Below are positions 24,648 to 33,342 of a stretch of DNA of 64,000 bases, one piece after another. Position numbers and translations under genes: made by a program. Within the stretch, counting starts at the first letter, position 1; every line of letters starts with the position of its first letter. The stretch covers positions 18,354 through 82,353 of the forward strand of contig JAFEBA010000013.1 of NCBI GenBank assembly GCA_018266105.1, given 5' to 3'. The notes beneath the pieces were generated by a model. It did no database searches. It was not told the origin of the DNA and saw only the letters and a program-made list of their open reading frames with translations. Source of the DNA: a bacterium (GTDB lineage Bacteria > Vulcanimicrobiota > Xenobia > Xenobiales > JADMJV01).

Positions 24648-25711
24648 GATTGTTCTCCTTGTTTGTGTGTGGTGGTGAGTCGTTCCCAGATTAGGGAGGC
24701 TCGCTTTTGGGCGTTTTGTTTGCCGATTTTCATGCCGCTACGTGCCCCGGCCGCACACCCCACCAGACCACCTTCGACGGTGTTTCGGTAGGTATTGGCC
24801 TGGTGGTCGCCCAGGTCGGAATCATTGGCAAAACTATCGGTCAGCGCCTGATCGAGGGCTGAGTCTTGAGGCAGCATTCTGCCGGCCCATTGACCCAACA
24901 GGGCGCCGCAGGCGGCCCCGGCCGGTCCGAAAAGAAAGGCGCCACCCACGGCCGTGGCCAGAGCCACCTGGTAGCGATGGCGCGTCAGGGATAAATCTGG
25001 GGCGCGGCGCTCAGCCATCAGGCCGCGGGCTCCGCCTTGTACTGTCCCGTCCAAGGCGCCCAGAGTGGCTCCAACGGCGGCACCGACCATTCCGGCCCCG
25101 TCCACAAGCAGTTGGCCAAGCCTGGATGGAGGTGACAATTTGATCGTTTCTGCGTTCTCGTGGGAAGGCGCCCGCATCACCTGCCAGGCATCCCTTCCAC
25201 CCTCGATCACCCCGTCCACCAACCCAAGGCCCTGCATGCGACCTTCGTAGGCGCCGCCTTTGGCGCCGGCCACAAAGCCCTTTGTCATTCCCTGAGCAAC
25301 TCGGCGCAGGCCGGGCGGGTTTGACTCGGACCGGTCCACCGCCTGAAAGATCCCTTCGGCAATGTTACCGCAACCGCCGCTGTAGTACTGCCAGGCCGAG
25401 CCAGCCAGGGCCGAACTCCAGTTGGATAAACTCAGGCCGCTGGTGGGGAGGTCTAGCAGCCACTGGCCGGCGCTTTGTTGGGCAGCTGAGGAGGCCACGC
25501 TCATGCCGGCCTGAAGAAGGGCGCCCAGTTCGCGGGTGTGGCGCTGCTCGGGCGTGAGTTGACTTTCGGCTGCGTAAAGGCCTCCTACAACGGCACCTGG
25601 TATTGCAGCTGTGGCGCCGCCCACCAGTTCGCCGACGGTGGCCACCACGTTCTCAACCTTTTGGCGCAGGCGGGTTTGATTCGCCTGCGCCCTGTTTGCG
25701 GGAGCGATCAT
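24644..25711 (-). CDS. Large glycine-zipper protein (355 aa)
   Basis: Starts MIAPANRAQANQTRLRQ. The body has repeated small-residue helices of the form GxxxG: LVGGATAAIPGAVVGGLYA, VAGAKGGAYEGRMQGLG, VGAAVGATLGALDGTVQGG, VGGAFLFGPAGAACGALLG and VEGGLVGCAAGARSGMKIG. These resemble units in phage tape-measure, colicin-like or glycine-zipper membrane proteins, but no family is recognised. First gene after the promoter at 25745-25786 and coupled by ATGA to the next gene. Confidence 0.65.
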   Translation of the reverse strand: MIAPANRAQANQTRLRQKVENVVATVGELVGGATAAIPGAVVGGLYAAESQLTPEQRHTRELGALLQAGMSVASSAAQQSAGQWLLDLPTSGLSLSNWSSALAGSAWQYYSGGCGNIAEGIFQAVDRSESNPPGLRRVAQGMTKGFVAGAKGGAYEGRMQGLGLVDGVIEGGRDAWQVMRAPSHENAETIKLSPPSRLGQLLVDGAGMVGAAVGATLGALDGTVQGGARGLMAERRAPDLSLTRHRYQVALATAVGGAFLFGPAGAACGALLGQWAGRMLPQDSALDQALTDSFANDSDLGDHQANTYRNTVEGGLVGCAAGARSGMKIGKQNAQKRASLIWERLTTTHKQGEQS

Positions 25712-25744
25712 TGAAGTCGGTTTCTCTTTCCTGAACTTGGGTCC

Positions 25745-25786
25745 AGGCTATCGCCGGACGGGGATGGCTGCGTGACGGTTGCGTGA
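25745..25786 (-). promoter_or_regulatory. 11-bp direct-repeat promoter (copy 1), drives gene 24644-25711
   Basis: Read on the minus strand: TCACGC (25781-25786), TCACGC (25770-25775) exactly 11 bp on, a 19-bp gap, then TAGCCT (25745-25750). This is the best-conserved copy of the nine. It lies 34 bp before the start codon. Confidence 0.75.
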
Positions 25787-25821
25787 AAACCAGAGTCGAG
25801 TTTTGAACAGTGAGTAAATGA

Positions 25822-27198
25822 CTACCAGCGCAGCCGGCGTCCGGTATCGCTGAACTTGACGATATCGGTGCTCCAACCGGCTTCTTTCATTTGTTTGAGG
25901 AAGGGTTTGATATCCAACGGAGTGCGTTCCAGGCTGGCGCGAACCAGTTCCATTTCGCTGGCATTGGCGAACTTGGGGTCAGCCTGAAGTTTCTCAAGCT
26001 GAATGGCCTGGTAGACTGCCTGGCAGCGGTCTTCCAGGCTACAGTTTTCGCGCATCATGATGTACGCTTTGCCGTTCTGAATGTCCAACATGTAATTGCG
26101 ACCCTGGAACAGCGCCTTGAGTTCGTGGCTGCGTTCCAGGCTCAGCGGTCGCTGGTCACCGCCCAGCGTGTATTTGCCTTCCTCGCCCAGAGTTCTCATC
26201 AGATCCAGGATTTTGTCTGGCTTCGGACCCAGCAGCTTGCTGTCTGAGTCAGGAGCCGAAAGCACACGGCGCAGTGCGGATTCCGTGACGGGATTGTAGT
26301 CCAGGTTCTTGACCCATTGGGTCAGAGCAATCGTGCCCAGAATGCCGGTGACGGCCGCAACCGCCGGCACAGCCGCCGCTCCGAGGTGGGCCTGGTGAAT
26401 GCCGGCCATCAGGGCCGCACCTCCGGCTCCTGCCAGGATGCCGTTAAACATGTCCTGATGGCTGTTGGCGATGTTGAGTTGGGCCAGGTTGCCATCAACG
26501 GCCTGACGCTGATTGACATTGGCTTCAGCCGCACCCTTCATGACTCCACCTATGGTGCTTAGCGCCGCTCCGGCCATGGTCAGACTGAACAGGCCACCCG
26601 GGACGTGAGCCGTGACCGAGGGCACGGCGGTCAATGCGCCCACGGCCATTCCCAGATTGTGTAGGGCTTCCCCGGCGATCATCCAGCCGCGCGGGTTCTT
26701 TTCGGCTTTATCTACCTGGAAGGAAGTCAGGAAGCCGGTGGCATTGCACGCATAGTTGCGAATCAGTCCGAAGGAAGCCATGGCGGCACCGCCGCCAACG
26801 GCCGCCCCCCAGGTGGCGTCACCCGCGAGCGCGGCCGCCGTGGCCGCTCCCACCACGAACCCGCCCACGCCGTGCACGAAATAATGGGCAGCGTGCCAGG
26901 CGCGAGTGGCCATATAGTCTTTGCTCACGGAAGTCTCCACGTTGGGTGGAAAAATGACTCGCTTGCCCATCGCGCGGGCGCGGTCGAGCAGCGAGCGCTG
27001 GCCCGGGTTTTTGCCGTCCCCCCCCTGGACCCTTAGTTGACCCTGGGCATCGTAGCCATAGACGACCGAGCGACCCTGAAAAGTCTCGGTGAATTGGTCC
27101 TGTTCCTCCGGTCGCCTGGATGCCGATCTGATCGCCAGAAAGCTGGCGCCAGTTAAAGTTCGGGGGGCAATGGCGGGTCGGGCCTGCTGGATCAACAT
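25822..27198 (-). CDS. Short-leader protein with Ala/Gly-rich hydrophobic core and charged C-terminus (458 aa)
   Basis: Starts MLIQQARPAIAPRTL, a Pro-containing leader like its neighbours. Residues ~25-95 are soluble (GRSVVYGYDAQGQLRVQGGDG). Five or six small-residue hydrophobic segments lie at ~110-300. The C-terminal ~150 residues are charged and helical (SLERSHELKALFQ; FLKQMKEAGWSTDIVKF). It has its own shared-motif promoter at 27241. Family unrecognised. The soluble ends flanking a membrane-active-looking core resemble a toxin or effector layout, which is inference only. Confidence 0.62.
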   Translation of the reverse strand: MLIQQARPAIAPRTLTGASFLAIRSASRRPEEQDQFTETFQGRSVVYGYDAQGQLRVQGGDGKNPGQRSLLDRARAMGKRVIFPPNVETSVSKDYMATRAWHAAHYFVHGVGGFVVGAATAAALAGDATWGAAVGGGAAMASFGLIRNYACNATGFLTSFQVDKAEKNPRGWMIAGEALHNLGMAVGALTAVPSVTAHVPGGLFSLTMAGAALSTIGGVMKGAAEANVNQRQAVDGNLAQLNIANSHQDMFNGILAGAGGAALMAGIHQAHLGAAAVPAVAAVTGILGTIALTQWVKNLDYNPVTESALRRVLSAPDSDSKLLGPKPDKILDLMRTLGEEGKYTLGGDQRPLSLERSHELKALFQGRNYMLDIQNGKAYIMMRENCSLEDRCQAVYQAIQLEKLQADPKFANASEMELVRASLERTPLDIKPFLKQMKEAGWSTDIVKFSDTGRRLRW

Positions 27199-27240
27199 CT
27201 CAATTCCTCCTTGCTGCTGTGTGTGCTGTGCTGTCAGGTC

Positions 27241-27282
27241 AGCATAGTGGGCCCGTATTTTTCTCGCGTGAAATGAGCGTCA
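27241..27282 (-). promoter_or_regulatory. 11-bp direct-repeat promoter (copy 2), drives gene 25822-27198
   Basis: Minus strand: TGACGC (27277-27282), TCACGC (27266-27271), a 19-bp gap, then TATGCT (27241-27246). The start codon is 42 bp further on and is preceded by an AAGGAGG site. It is divergent from copy 3, leaving 42 bp between the two repeat pairs. Confidence 0.75.
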
Positions 27283-27324
27283 AAATCAGCCAGCAACACG
27301 CTGCTAACATGGACTCGGCCTGAA

Positions 27325-27367
27325 TCACGCTGTTTTCACGCAGGTCTGGCTTTGAGCCGCATAGCCT
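27325..27367 (+). promoter_or_regulatory. 11-bp direct-repeat promoter (copy 3), drives the subtilase gene
   Basis: TCACGC (27325-27330), TCACGC (27336-27341), then TAGCCT at 27362-27367 after 20 bp (ATAGCC if the gap is held at 19). The subtilase ATG is at 27405. Confidence 0.7.
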
Positions 27368-27404
27368 TCAGTGATTGTGCCAAAGACAGTGTTTAGGAGT
27401 ATTT

Positions 27405-29345
27405 ATGATTGGTCCCCATCGTCCCGGAGAGGTCCTGGTCAAACTGCGACCACAGTTTCGTCGCAACCGCGATATTTGCGATGACTATGCGATGAAGTTG
27501 TTGGAGCGTGTGCCGCTCGGTTCTGCGCCGGTCGGCTTCACCGACCAGGATTCCTGCGAGTTTCTGCATCTCAAGCTGCCGCCGGGCCAGACTACCGAGC
27601 AGGCGCTGGTTCAGTTAAGCCGCGATCCGCGGGTGGAATACGCGGCTCCCAATACCCTCTATCAGATGGACGTGCGGCCCAATGATCCGATGAAGTTGCC
27701 CGGCCTGGACAAGATCCAGGCCCCGGCCGCCTGGGACATCACCACCGGGAGCCGCACCGGCCCCGTGGTGGCGGTGCTGGACGGGGGGGTTGATTCTTCC
27801 CACCCGGACCTGGCCGCCAACATGTGGACTAATCGTGCCGAGATCCCTGGCAACGGCCTTGATGATGATGGTAACGGGGTGGTCGACGACATCCATGGCT
27901 ATGACTCGGCCAGAGATCGGGGAGATTCGCTTCCAAAGGATGAGCATGGCACTCACTGCGCCGGCACCATCGGGGCGGTAGGAGACAACGGGGTGGGGGT
28001 CTACGGCCTCAACTGGCAGGCCCAGATCATGGGGATCAACATCTTCGACGGTTTTGGGGCCAGCGCGGTCAGCATCGCTAAGGCTTTAAATTACGCCGCC
28101 CAAATGGGGGCGCGTATCGCTTCCTGTTCGTTTGGGACGGGGGTTTTTAATCCGGTGGTCTACGAAGCTTTTCGGCGTTCGCCCATGCTTCACATCTGCG
28201 CCGCTGGCAACAACGCCAAGAACGTCGAAGCCTTCCCACACTATCCGGCCAGCTTCGAACTCGACAACATCGTTTCGGTGGCCGCCACTGATCATCAGGA
28301 CCAGTTGGCCCGATTTAGTAACTACGGTGTTCGCAGTGTGGATCTGGCTGCTCCCGGGGTGGACATTCTTTCTACCGTTCCGGGCGGCGGCTACCAGACG
28401 CTGAGCGGCACCTCCATGGCCACCCCCACAGTCAGCGGCGTGGCTGCTCTGGTCGCGACTGCTTATCCGCAAGCCAGCAATCAGGAAATTCGCTTGCGTC
28501 TGCTCGGGGGTGTCGATCCCGTCCCGGCTCTGGCCGGCAAAGTGGCTACAGGCGGGCGCCTCAACGCTCTCAGATCGCTGGAGCAAGACTCCGTTGCTCC
28601 GTCTGCAGTCAAGGGTTTCACCGTCCAGGCCCGGGGCTGCTCACAAGTGCTGTTGAATTGGAAGGCGCCAGGTGACGACGGGATGCAGGGCAAGGCCACG
28701 GCCTATGAACTCATTCTGGCCCAGTCAGATCAGACCCAACTCGTTCCGCTCCCCCCGCCCCAGCCGGCCGGGGCCTCGGAAACGACTTCGCTTTCCTTGT
28801 TGCCCGCAGGCCAGTCTCGCCGTTTATCGTGCACTTTGCGAGCTCTGGACCACGTCGGCAACGCGGGCCCGGTTCAGCAGGTTGAAGTCAATCTCCCACC
28901 CGCGCGCCTGGCGCTGGAGGCGGCGGCAGGCTCCAAAGCGGACTGGGGTGGTCAGGGCAACTGGCAGGTCACCCAGATCCCCGGACTGGGCCCGGTCTGG
29001 ACCGATTCCGCAGCCGGAGAATACGCCAACAATCAGGATTCCTCGCTCACCAGTCGCTCCTTTTCGCTGGTCGGGATGCGCTCCAGCAAGCTCTATTTCG
29101 AATCGCGCTACAGCATCGAGCGAGAGAAGGATGCGCTGCTGGTTGAGGCCAGTCAGGACGGCGGCAAGAATTGGCTCGCCCTCAAAAGGCTGGACGGAGA
29201 CTCCGCCTGGAACATCCAGCAAATCGACATGGCTGCCCTGGACGGTCAGAAGGACGTCAAAGTGCGCTTCCGATTGAAGACGGACGCTACAGGCACCCGG
29301 GACGGGATTGACCTGGGGCGGGTGGTTGTGGCTGCGGAGCCTTAA
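27405..29345 (+). CDS. Subtilisin-like serine protease (S8) without a signal peptide
   Basis: 646 residues from ATG 27405, preceded by AGGAG. Residues ~1-95 form a fervidolysin-type prodomain (PGEVLVKLRP ... DPRVEYAAPN). The catalytic triad is complete: D126 (VVAVLDGGVD), H184 (HGTHCAG) and S337 (SGTSMATP), with the oxyanion Asn in AAGNN. A Fn3-like domain follows at ~400-495 (LLNWKAPGDDG) and a jelly-roll, MAM-like domain at ~515-646. It looks like an active extracellular-type protease, yet no Sec or Tat signal is visible: the N-terminus is MIGPHRPGEV. It is the first gene of a unit under the shared promoter motif. Confidence 0.92.
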   Translation: MIGPHRPGEVLVKLRPQFRRNRDICDDYAMKLLERVPLGSAPVGFTDQDSCEFLHLKLPPGQTTEQALVQLSRDPRVEYAAPNTLYQMDVRPNDPMKLPGLDKIQAPAAWDITTGSRTGPVVAVLDGGVDSSHPDLAANMWTNRAEIPGNGLDDDGNGVVDDIHGYDSARDRGDSLPKDEHGTHCAGTIGAVGDNGVGVYGLNWQAQIMGINIFDGFGASAVSIAKALNYAAQMGARIASCSFGTGVFNPVVYEAFRRSPMLHICAAGNNAKNVEAFPHYPASFELDNIVSVAATDHQDQLARFSNYGVRSVDLAAPGVDILSTVPGGGYQTLSGTSMATPTVSGVAALVATAYPQASNQEIRLRLLGGVDPVPALAGKVATGGRLNALRSLEQDSVAPSAVKGFTVQARGCSQVLLNWKAPGDDGMQGKATAYELILAQSDQTQLVPLPPPQPAGASETTSLSLLPAGQSRRLSCTLRALDHVGNAGPVQQVEVNLPPARLALEAAAGSKADWGGQGNWQVTQIPGLGPVWTDSAAGEYANNQDSSLTSRSFSLVGMRSSKLYFESRYSIEREKDALLVEASQDGGKNWLALKRLDGDSAWNIQQIDMAALDGQKDVKVRFRLKTDATGTRDGIDLGRVVVAAEP

Positions 29346-29373
29346 AGCTGTGTTCATAACGGCCCAAGGCTTT

Positions 29374-29415
29374 TCACGGAAGCGTGACGGCGCGGCCACG
29401 AGGTACCTTCAGAAT
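29374..29415 (+). promoter_or_regulatory. 11-bp direct-repeat promoter (copy 4), drives 29445-33154
   Basis: TCACGG (29374-29379), TGACGG (29385-29390), a 19-bp gap, CAGAAT (29410-29415). It lies 29 bp after the subtilase stop and 30 bp before ATG 29445. The SARP regulator gene lies in the same run of genes, so this copy could provide autoregulation. Confidence 0.65.
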
Positions 29416-29444
29416 GACCACATTAAGACCAATGAGGAGCTACC

Positions 29445-29891
29445 ATGATTAGCAATATCGGATCCCCGCTCAGCCCAGGCGCTCGAGCAATGAAGCAGCC
29501 CCCCTCGAGCTCTCCAAAGCCGATGGAGCCGTCGGTGGACTGCTATCTTTCCGAACACAATGCCGAGTCACTCAAGGTTGGAGCTGAGTTCGGACTGCTA
29601 ACCTCGGCTCTGTTTGGAGGGCCAGCTCTGGTTGGCGCGGCCCTGGGTGGCTGGGGCGTGGCTGCTTCGGCACTGGCCTACGGCGCTCTGGCCACGCAAG
29701 TGGAAGATACCAGTGAATACCCCAGCCAGGACTCCGGCGGCGTTCTCTCTTCCGCCGTTCTGGGCGGGGCTTGCGCCGCCGTGGGTGCGGCCGCAGGCTT
29801 TGCCGGCGCCGCCGCCTGCGCAGGCGTGGGAATCGGACTGGGTGGCCTGGTGGCTTACATCACCTGGGACCGCGATTCCAAGAAAGAATAG
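29445..29891 (+). CDS. Short-leader glycine-zipper protein (148 aa)
   Basis: Starts MISNIGSPLSPGARAMKQPP, with further Pro/Ser to residue ~30. Two membrane-like Ala/Gly-rich blocks follow: ~46-82 (LLTSALFGGPALVGAALGGW) and ~103-135 (VLGGACAAVGAAAGFAGAAA). GAGGAG precedes the ATG. Eleven bp separate it from the next short-leader gene. Family unknown; layout identical to others in this region. Confidence 0.65.
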   Translation: MISNIGSPLSPGARAMKQPPSSSPKPMEPSVDCYLSEHNAESLKVGAEFGLLTSALFGGPALVGAALGGWGVAASALAYGALATQVEDTSEYPSQDSGGVLSSAVLGGACAAVGAAAGFAGAAACAGVGIGLGGLVAYITWDRDSKKE

Positions 29892-29902
29892 GAGACAGAG
29901 AC

Positions 29903-30418
29903 ATGAAGATCGCATCTCAACCCCAGATTTCGCGCAATTTCCGCCCCATTGACGTTCAGGCCCCTCAACCCGCCGAGAGCTTGGATCGCCTGCCGGATGT
30001 GGCCAGCATTGATGTTCGAGCCAACCAGATCGAGTCGGCTCAGGCAGCTGCTCCAGTGAATACCACCATTTCTAGCGGCAAGAAGGCCGCCTTGCTGGCT
30101 CTGGGCCTGGGTAGCGCTTTGATGGCTGCCGCTCCCAGCGCGAATGCTCACGGTTACGGCTATGGCCGCTACGGATACGGAGGAGGCTACGGCTATGGTT
30201 ATCATCATTACTCCGGCAGCAATGCTGGTGCCATTATTGGTGGAGTGATCGCCGGCGCCATTCTGGGGGGAGTCATCCAGCAGCAAGTGCCTCCGCCGGT
30301 CTACTATCCTCCCCAGCCTGTTTACCAGACGCCTTACTACGACGGCTACAATCGTTTGATTTGCCCCACTCAAAACGGAGGATGGTATGTCTCTCCGGAC
30401 AACCTGCGCTGTTGGTAG
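29903..30418 (+). CDS. Short-leader protein with internal signal-like segment and Gly/Tyr-rich domain (171 aa)
   Basis: ATG 29903 has GGAG upstream; longer in-frame starts would overlap the previous gene. Residues 1-57 are the MKIASQPQ leader plus a disordered spacer. KKAALLALGLGSALMAAAPS then ANA|HG at ~60-82 looks exactly like a Sec signal peptide with an AxA cleavage site, but lies internally. Next come a Gly/Tyr repeat (YGYGRYGYGGGYGYGYHHY), a glycine zipper (GAIIGGVIAGAILGG) and a Pro/Tyr-rich stretch, ending in a two-Cys tail (LICPTQNGGWYVSPDNLRCW). A surface-coat or matrix protein is possible. Confidence 0.7.
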   Translation: MKIASQPQISRNFRPIDVQAPQPAESLDRLPDVASIDVRANQIESAQAAAPVNTTISSGKKAALLALGLGSALMAAAPSANAHGYGYGRYGYGGGYGYGYHHYSGSNAGAIIGGVIAGAILGGVIQQQVPPPVYYPPQPVYQTPYYDGYNRLICPTQNGGWYVSPDNLRCW

Positions 30419-30460
30419 TTCAGGGCAGGGAAGAGTGATCTGAAACAAGAACCGGGCCAC

Positions 30461-33154
30461 GTGTTACCCAGACCTCCCGAGCCTTTTTATTGCCGGCACG
30501 AGCTTCTAAAGCTGATGAATCAGTGGCTGGAAGCCAGCCCTCTCCTCGTACTGAAGGGGCTGGCCGGGATGGGCAAAACATCTGTGGTTTTGCACTTCCT
30601 GGAACGGCGTTCCCAACAGCAGCCTTGTCACTACGTGCGCTTTTTGCCAGGATTGGGTCTGCAGCCGGTCTTCGAGCAACTGAGCACGGATAGCCAGAGC
30701 GCCGAACCCCGCTCCCAGGTGCTGGATCTCGTCAAGCAACTCAACTCTCAGGCCGGTTGCTGGGTTCTGGAGGACTTGCATCTGCTGGATGTTGGTCTGG
30801 CAGCCCAGTTGCTGCGTTCGCTGCAGGCCTACGTGCGCTGGCCAGTGGTGGTGACCACAAGGGAAGAGCTTCCTTTGAGCCCCATCGAGCAGGTTGAGTT
30901 TACTCAGGTCAAGCTCGATCCTCTGGAACCATCGGGCGCCCTGGAGTTGCTCGAAGTATTGCTGGCTCGACGAGGAGTCACGGGGCAGTCGCGCGAGAGT
31001 CTGGCTGAAGCTCTCAAGCCGGTGGGCGGACACCCCTATATGATCAAGCTCCTGGCCGCCGCCTGGAACGAGAAGCGATCGGCCGTGGGTCAGGTGCTGG
31101 TCAAAGAGATTGTGGCTGGATTGTCAGAGGAGGCCATACTCCTGCTGCAGTTGCTGGCCCTGAGTCGCGTGCCGCTGACCGAGAGTGCTCTGAACAAGCT
31201 GTCTTCGAGTGCGGATGTGACGGTGCTGAGCCAGAAGTTTCTGGTTGAAAAGACGCCCGATGGCTACCTGGTCCCCCGCCTGATTGCTGACTATCTGGCC
31301 GAAACTCGGGAGGAGCTGCTGACTTCCCAGTTGCATCGGCGGCTGGCTCAGGTGCATGAGTCCGAAGCTGCTTTATATCACGGGTTGGCGGGCCAGGACT
31401 ATGAGTTTGTGCTGGGCTTGCTGGAGCGAGAATGCGCCCGGTTGCTCTCGCGCGGTCGCTATCAACTGTTGCAGGATTGCCTGGTCCAGCTGGAGGCTGC
31501 TCGCCAGAGCTTGCCGCCTCGAGTGTTGCAAACGAAGTCCCACATTTACTCCAATTTAGGTCGCTGGGAAGACAGTCTGCGCTGTCTGGATCAGCTGCAG
31601 TCGGTGCCTGGCTACGAACTCGAAGCGCGCCTCTCGAGAGCGGGCACTCTGCTCAATCAGGGGGAGTGGCAACGCTCGATCGATGAGTATTCGGCCATTC
31701 TGGCTGAGTCTGATTTGAGTCCAGAGGTTCGAACCAAGGCGGCCCACTATTCCATTTTGTTACACGCTTACCGAGGCGAGACCGAGCAGGCACGGCAATT
31801 GCTGGAGCGCTACCCCTTGCCGGAGTCCTGGTCGGCGGCCCATCGCTTGCGTATCGAGTCGGTGCTCTGCCATTTCGAACGTCGCCCGGAACGCGCTTTG
31901 GAATTGGCTCAGCAGGCATTGGCGGGAGCCAGTCAGATGCAGGCCAGCCGTCTGAGCGCCCTGTGCCAGCAAGCTGTGGCCGAGGCGCTCTGTGATAACA
32001 GTCAATACGAAGCGGCCCAAAGTCCCCTGCGCGAGAGCCTGGACTGGGCACGCCGAGCGGGCGACGCACAGGTGTTGGGCTTCAGTTTGCTCAGCCTGGG
32101 CCGGCTGCATCACGAGCTTGGCCAGGATGTGCCGGCTCGGCAGGCATGGGAAGAGTCGGAGCTGGCTTTCATCTCCCAAGGCAATCGCAACGGCGCCGCC
32201 ATGGCCCGCCTGGGCCTGCTCCGCCTGGAGAAGAGCCGTGGTGGGGGAGACGATAAGGACTGGCAACGTTGTATGAAAGCGGCTGAGGAGTGCGGAAATC
32301 CCCCTCTGAAGGCGGACCTGCTGGCCATTCGTTCGGTCCCACAGATCGCGGCGGCGGTCGCCCCTGCTTTGGTATCCGCTCCTGTGGCTGCTCGCGAAAG
32401 CGGTCTCAGGGTTCGCTTGTTCGGTGATTTGCTGGTTTCTGGGCCTTTGGGCGAATTAAGCGAACGCGATTGGCCGACCCGCAAAGCTGCCGGTCTCTTT
32501 GGTCTGCTCTGTTATGGCGGAGGCAAGGGCTATTCCGACCAGTTGTTGGTCAGTCACTTCTGGCCCGATTCTTCCGAAGAGCGCGCTCGCAGCAGCCTTC
32601 GCAGTGCCTTGCACCAGGTGCGCACCAGCCTGGCTAAAGTGGCCGGCGAGGAGACGGCTCAGGGACTGAGCCGGAGCCGTAAGGTGGGCACCGTTCATCT
32701 GGACATGGAAATTCAGGTCGATACTCAGGAATTGAAGCGGCTGCTGAAGTCGGGGGAAAACTACTATCTGGCCAAGCAATACAGCCAGGCCATCGGACAG
32801 TTGCAGCAGGCCCAAGACCTTTATCGTGGTGACTTCATGGAGAAGTTTCGCGAGGAATGGACCGATGTGCCGCGTCAGTCGTGTAAGGAAGACGCCATGA
32901 GGGTCTGCCAGATGCTGTGTCTGAGTTATCTGGAGTCCAAGCAGGGCGAAGCTGCCGAGGCTGCCGCTCGACGGGGTCTGCTTCTGGACGATTTGAGCGA
33001 GGAACTCCATTGCGGGTTGATGGAGGCTCTGCTCTTGCAAGGACTTCGTGCCGAAGCCTTACGCCACTACCGTAAGACCTTGCATTACTTTGAGCAAGAG
33101 CTCTCCCTCTATCCGCGCAGCTTCGATTCGATCTTCGAACGTCTGGTGGTCTGA
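30461..33154 (+). CDS. SARP-type regulator: STAND-like ATPase, TPR repeats, winged helix and BTAD
   Basis: 897 residues from GTG 30461. P-loop GLAGMGKTS at 33-41 and a Walker B-like CWVLEDLHLLD near 98-108 form an NB-ARC/STAND-type ATPase module. Degenerate TPR helices occupy ~280-620. An OmpR-like winged helix (LRVRLFGDLLVSGPLG ... RSALHQVRTSL) lies at ~646-740, and a bacterial transcriptional activator domain (BTAD) at ~750-890. The order differs from Streptomyces SARPs, where the DNA-binding part is N-terminal. SARP winged helices bind direct repeats of 11-bp period, the period found in nine promoters around this gene. It is the best local candidate for their activator, and it lies downstream of one of them. 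Confidence 0.85.
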   Translation: MLPRPPEPFYCRHELLKLMNQWLEASPLLVLKGLAGMGKTSVVLHFLERRSQQQPCHYVRFLPGLGLQPVFEQLSTDSQSAEPRSQVLDLVKQLNSQAGCWVLEDLHLLDVGLAAQLLRSLQAYVRWPVVVTTREELPLSPIEQVEFTQVKLDPLEPSGALELLEVLLARRGVTGQSRESLAEALKPVGGHPYMIKLLAAAWNEKRSAVGQVLVKEIVAGLSEEAILLLQLLALSRVPLTESALNKLSSSADVTVLSQKFLVEKTPDGYLVPRLIADYLAETREELLTSQLHRRLAQVHESEAALYHGLAGQDYEFVLGLLERECARLLSRGRYQLLQDCLVQLEAARQSLPPRVLQTKSHIYSNLGRWEDSLRCLDQLQSVPGYELEARLSRAGTLLNQGEWQRSIDEYSAILAESDLSPEVRTKAAHYSILLHAYRGETEQARQLLERYPLPESWSAAHRLRIESVLCHFERRPERALELAQQALAGASQMQASRLSALCQQAVAEALCDNSQYEAAQSPLRESLDWARRAGDAQVLGFSLLSLGRLHHELGQDVPARQAWEESELAFISQGNRNGAAMARLGLLRLEKSRGGGDDKDWQRCMKAAEECGNPPLKADLLAIRSVPQIAAAVAPALVSAPVAARESGLRVRLFGDLLVSGPLGELSERDWPTRKAAGLFGLLCYGGGKGYSDQLLVSHFWPDSSEERARSSLRSALHQVRTSLAKVAGEETAQGLSRSRKVGTVHLDMEIQVDTQELKRLLKSGENYYLAKQYSQAIGQLQQAQDLYRGDFMEKFREEWTDVPRQSCKEDAMRVCQMLCLSYLESKQGEAAEAAARRGLLLDDLSEELHCGLMEALLLQGLRAEALRHYRKTLHYFEQELSLYPRSFDSIFERLVV

Positions 33155-33187
33155 GTTTACAAAAGCGGGTTAAGTCTGGCCCCGATT

Positions 33188-33229
33188 TGATGGAGTTTTC
33201 ACGCTCTGGCAGTGACCTTGCTCTAGAAT
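33188..33229 (+). promoter_or_regulatory. 11-bp direct-repeat promoter (copy 5), drives 33343-33657
   Basis: A weak first repeat TGATGG (33188-33193), then TCACGC (33199-33204), a 19-bp gap and TAGAAT (33224-33229). Transcription starting near 33236 would give a leader of ~107 nt that contains a terminator-like hairpin. Confidence 0.65.
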
Positions 33230-33294
33230 GCAAGGGAAGTCGAGAGAAATCATCTCTGCGCTTCCGGCGTCTCCCATGTTGTTTGATCGTTGTC

Positions 33295-33323
33295 GCCCTC
33301 GCGCATGCGAGGGCATTTTTTTT
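33295..33323 (+). terminator. Terminator-like hairpin inside the leader of gene 33343-33657
   Basis: GCCCTCGC (33295-33302) pairs perfectly with GCGAGGGC (33307-33314) around GCAT, then A and eight T. It ends 19 bp before the ATG, too close for another promoter. It must therefore act as an attenuator in this gene's leader, or end the SARP transcript with partial read-through. Confidence 0.75.
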
Positions 33324-33342
33324 GCAGAAACAGGAGCAAGTT

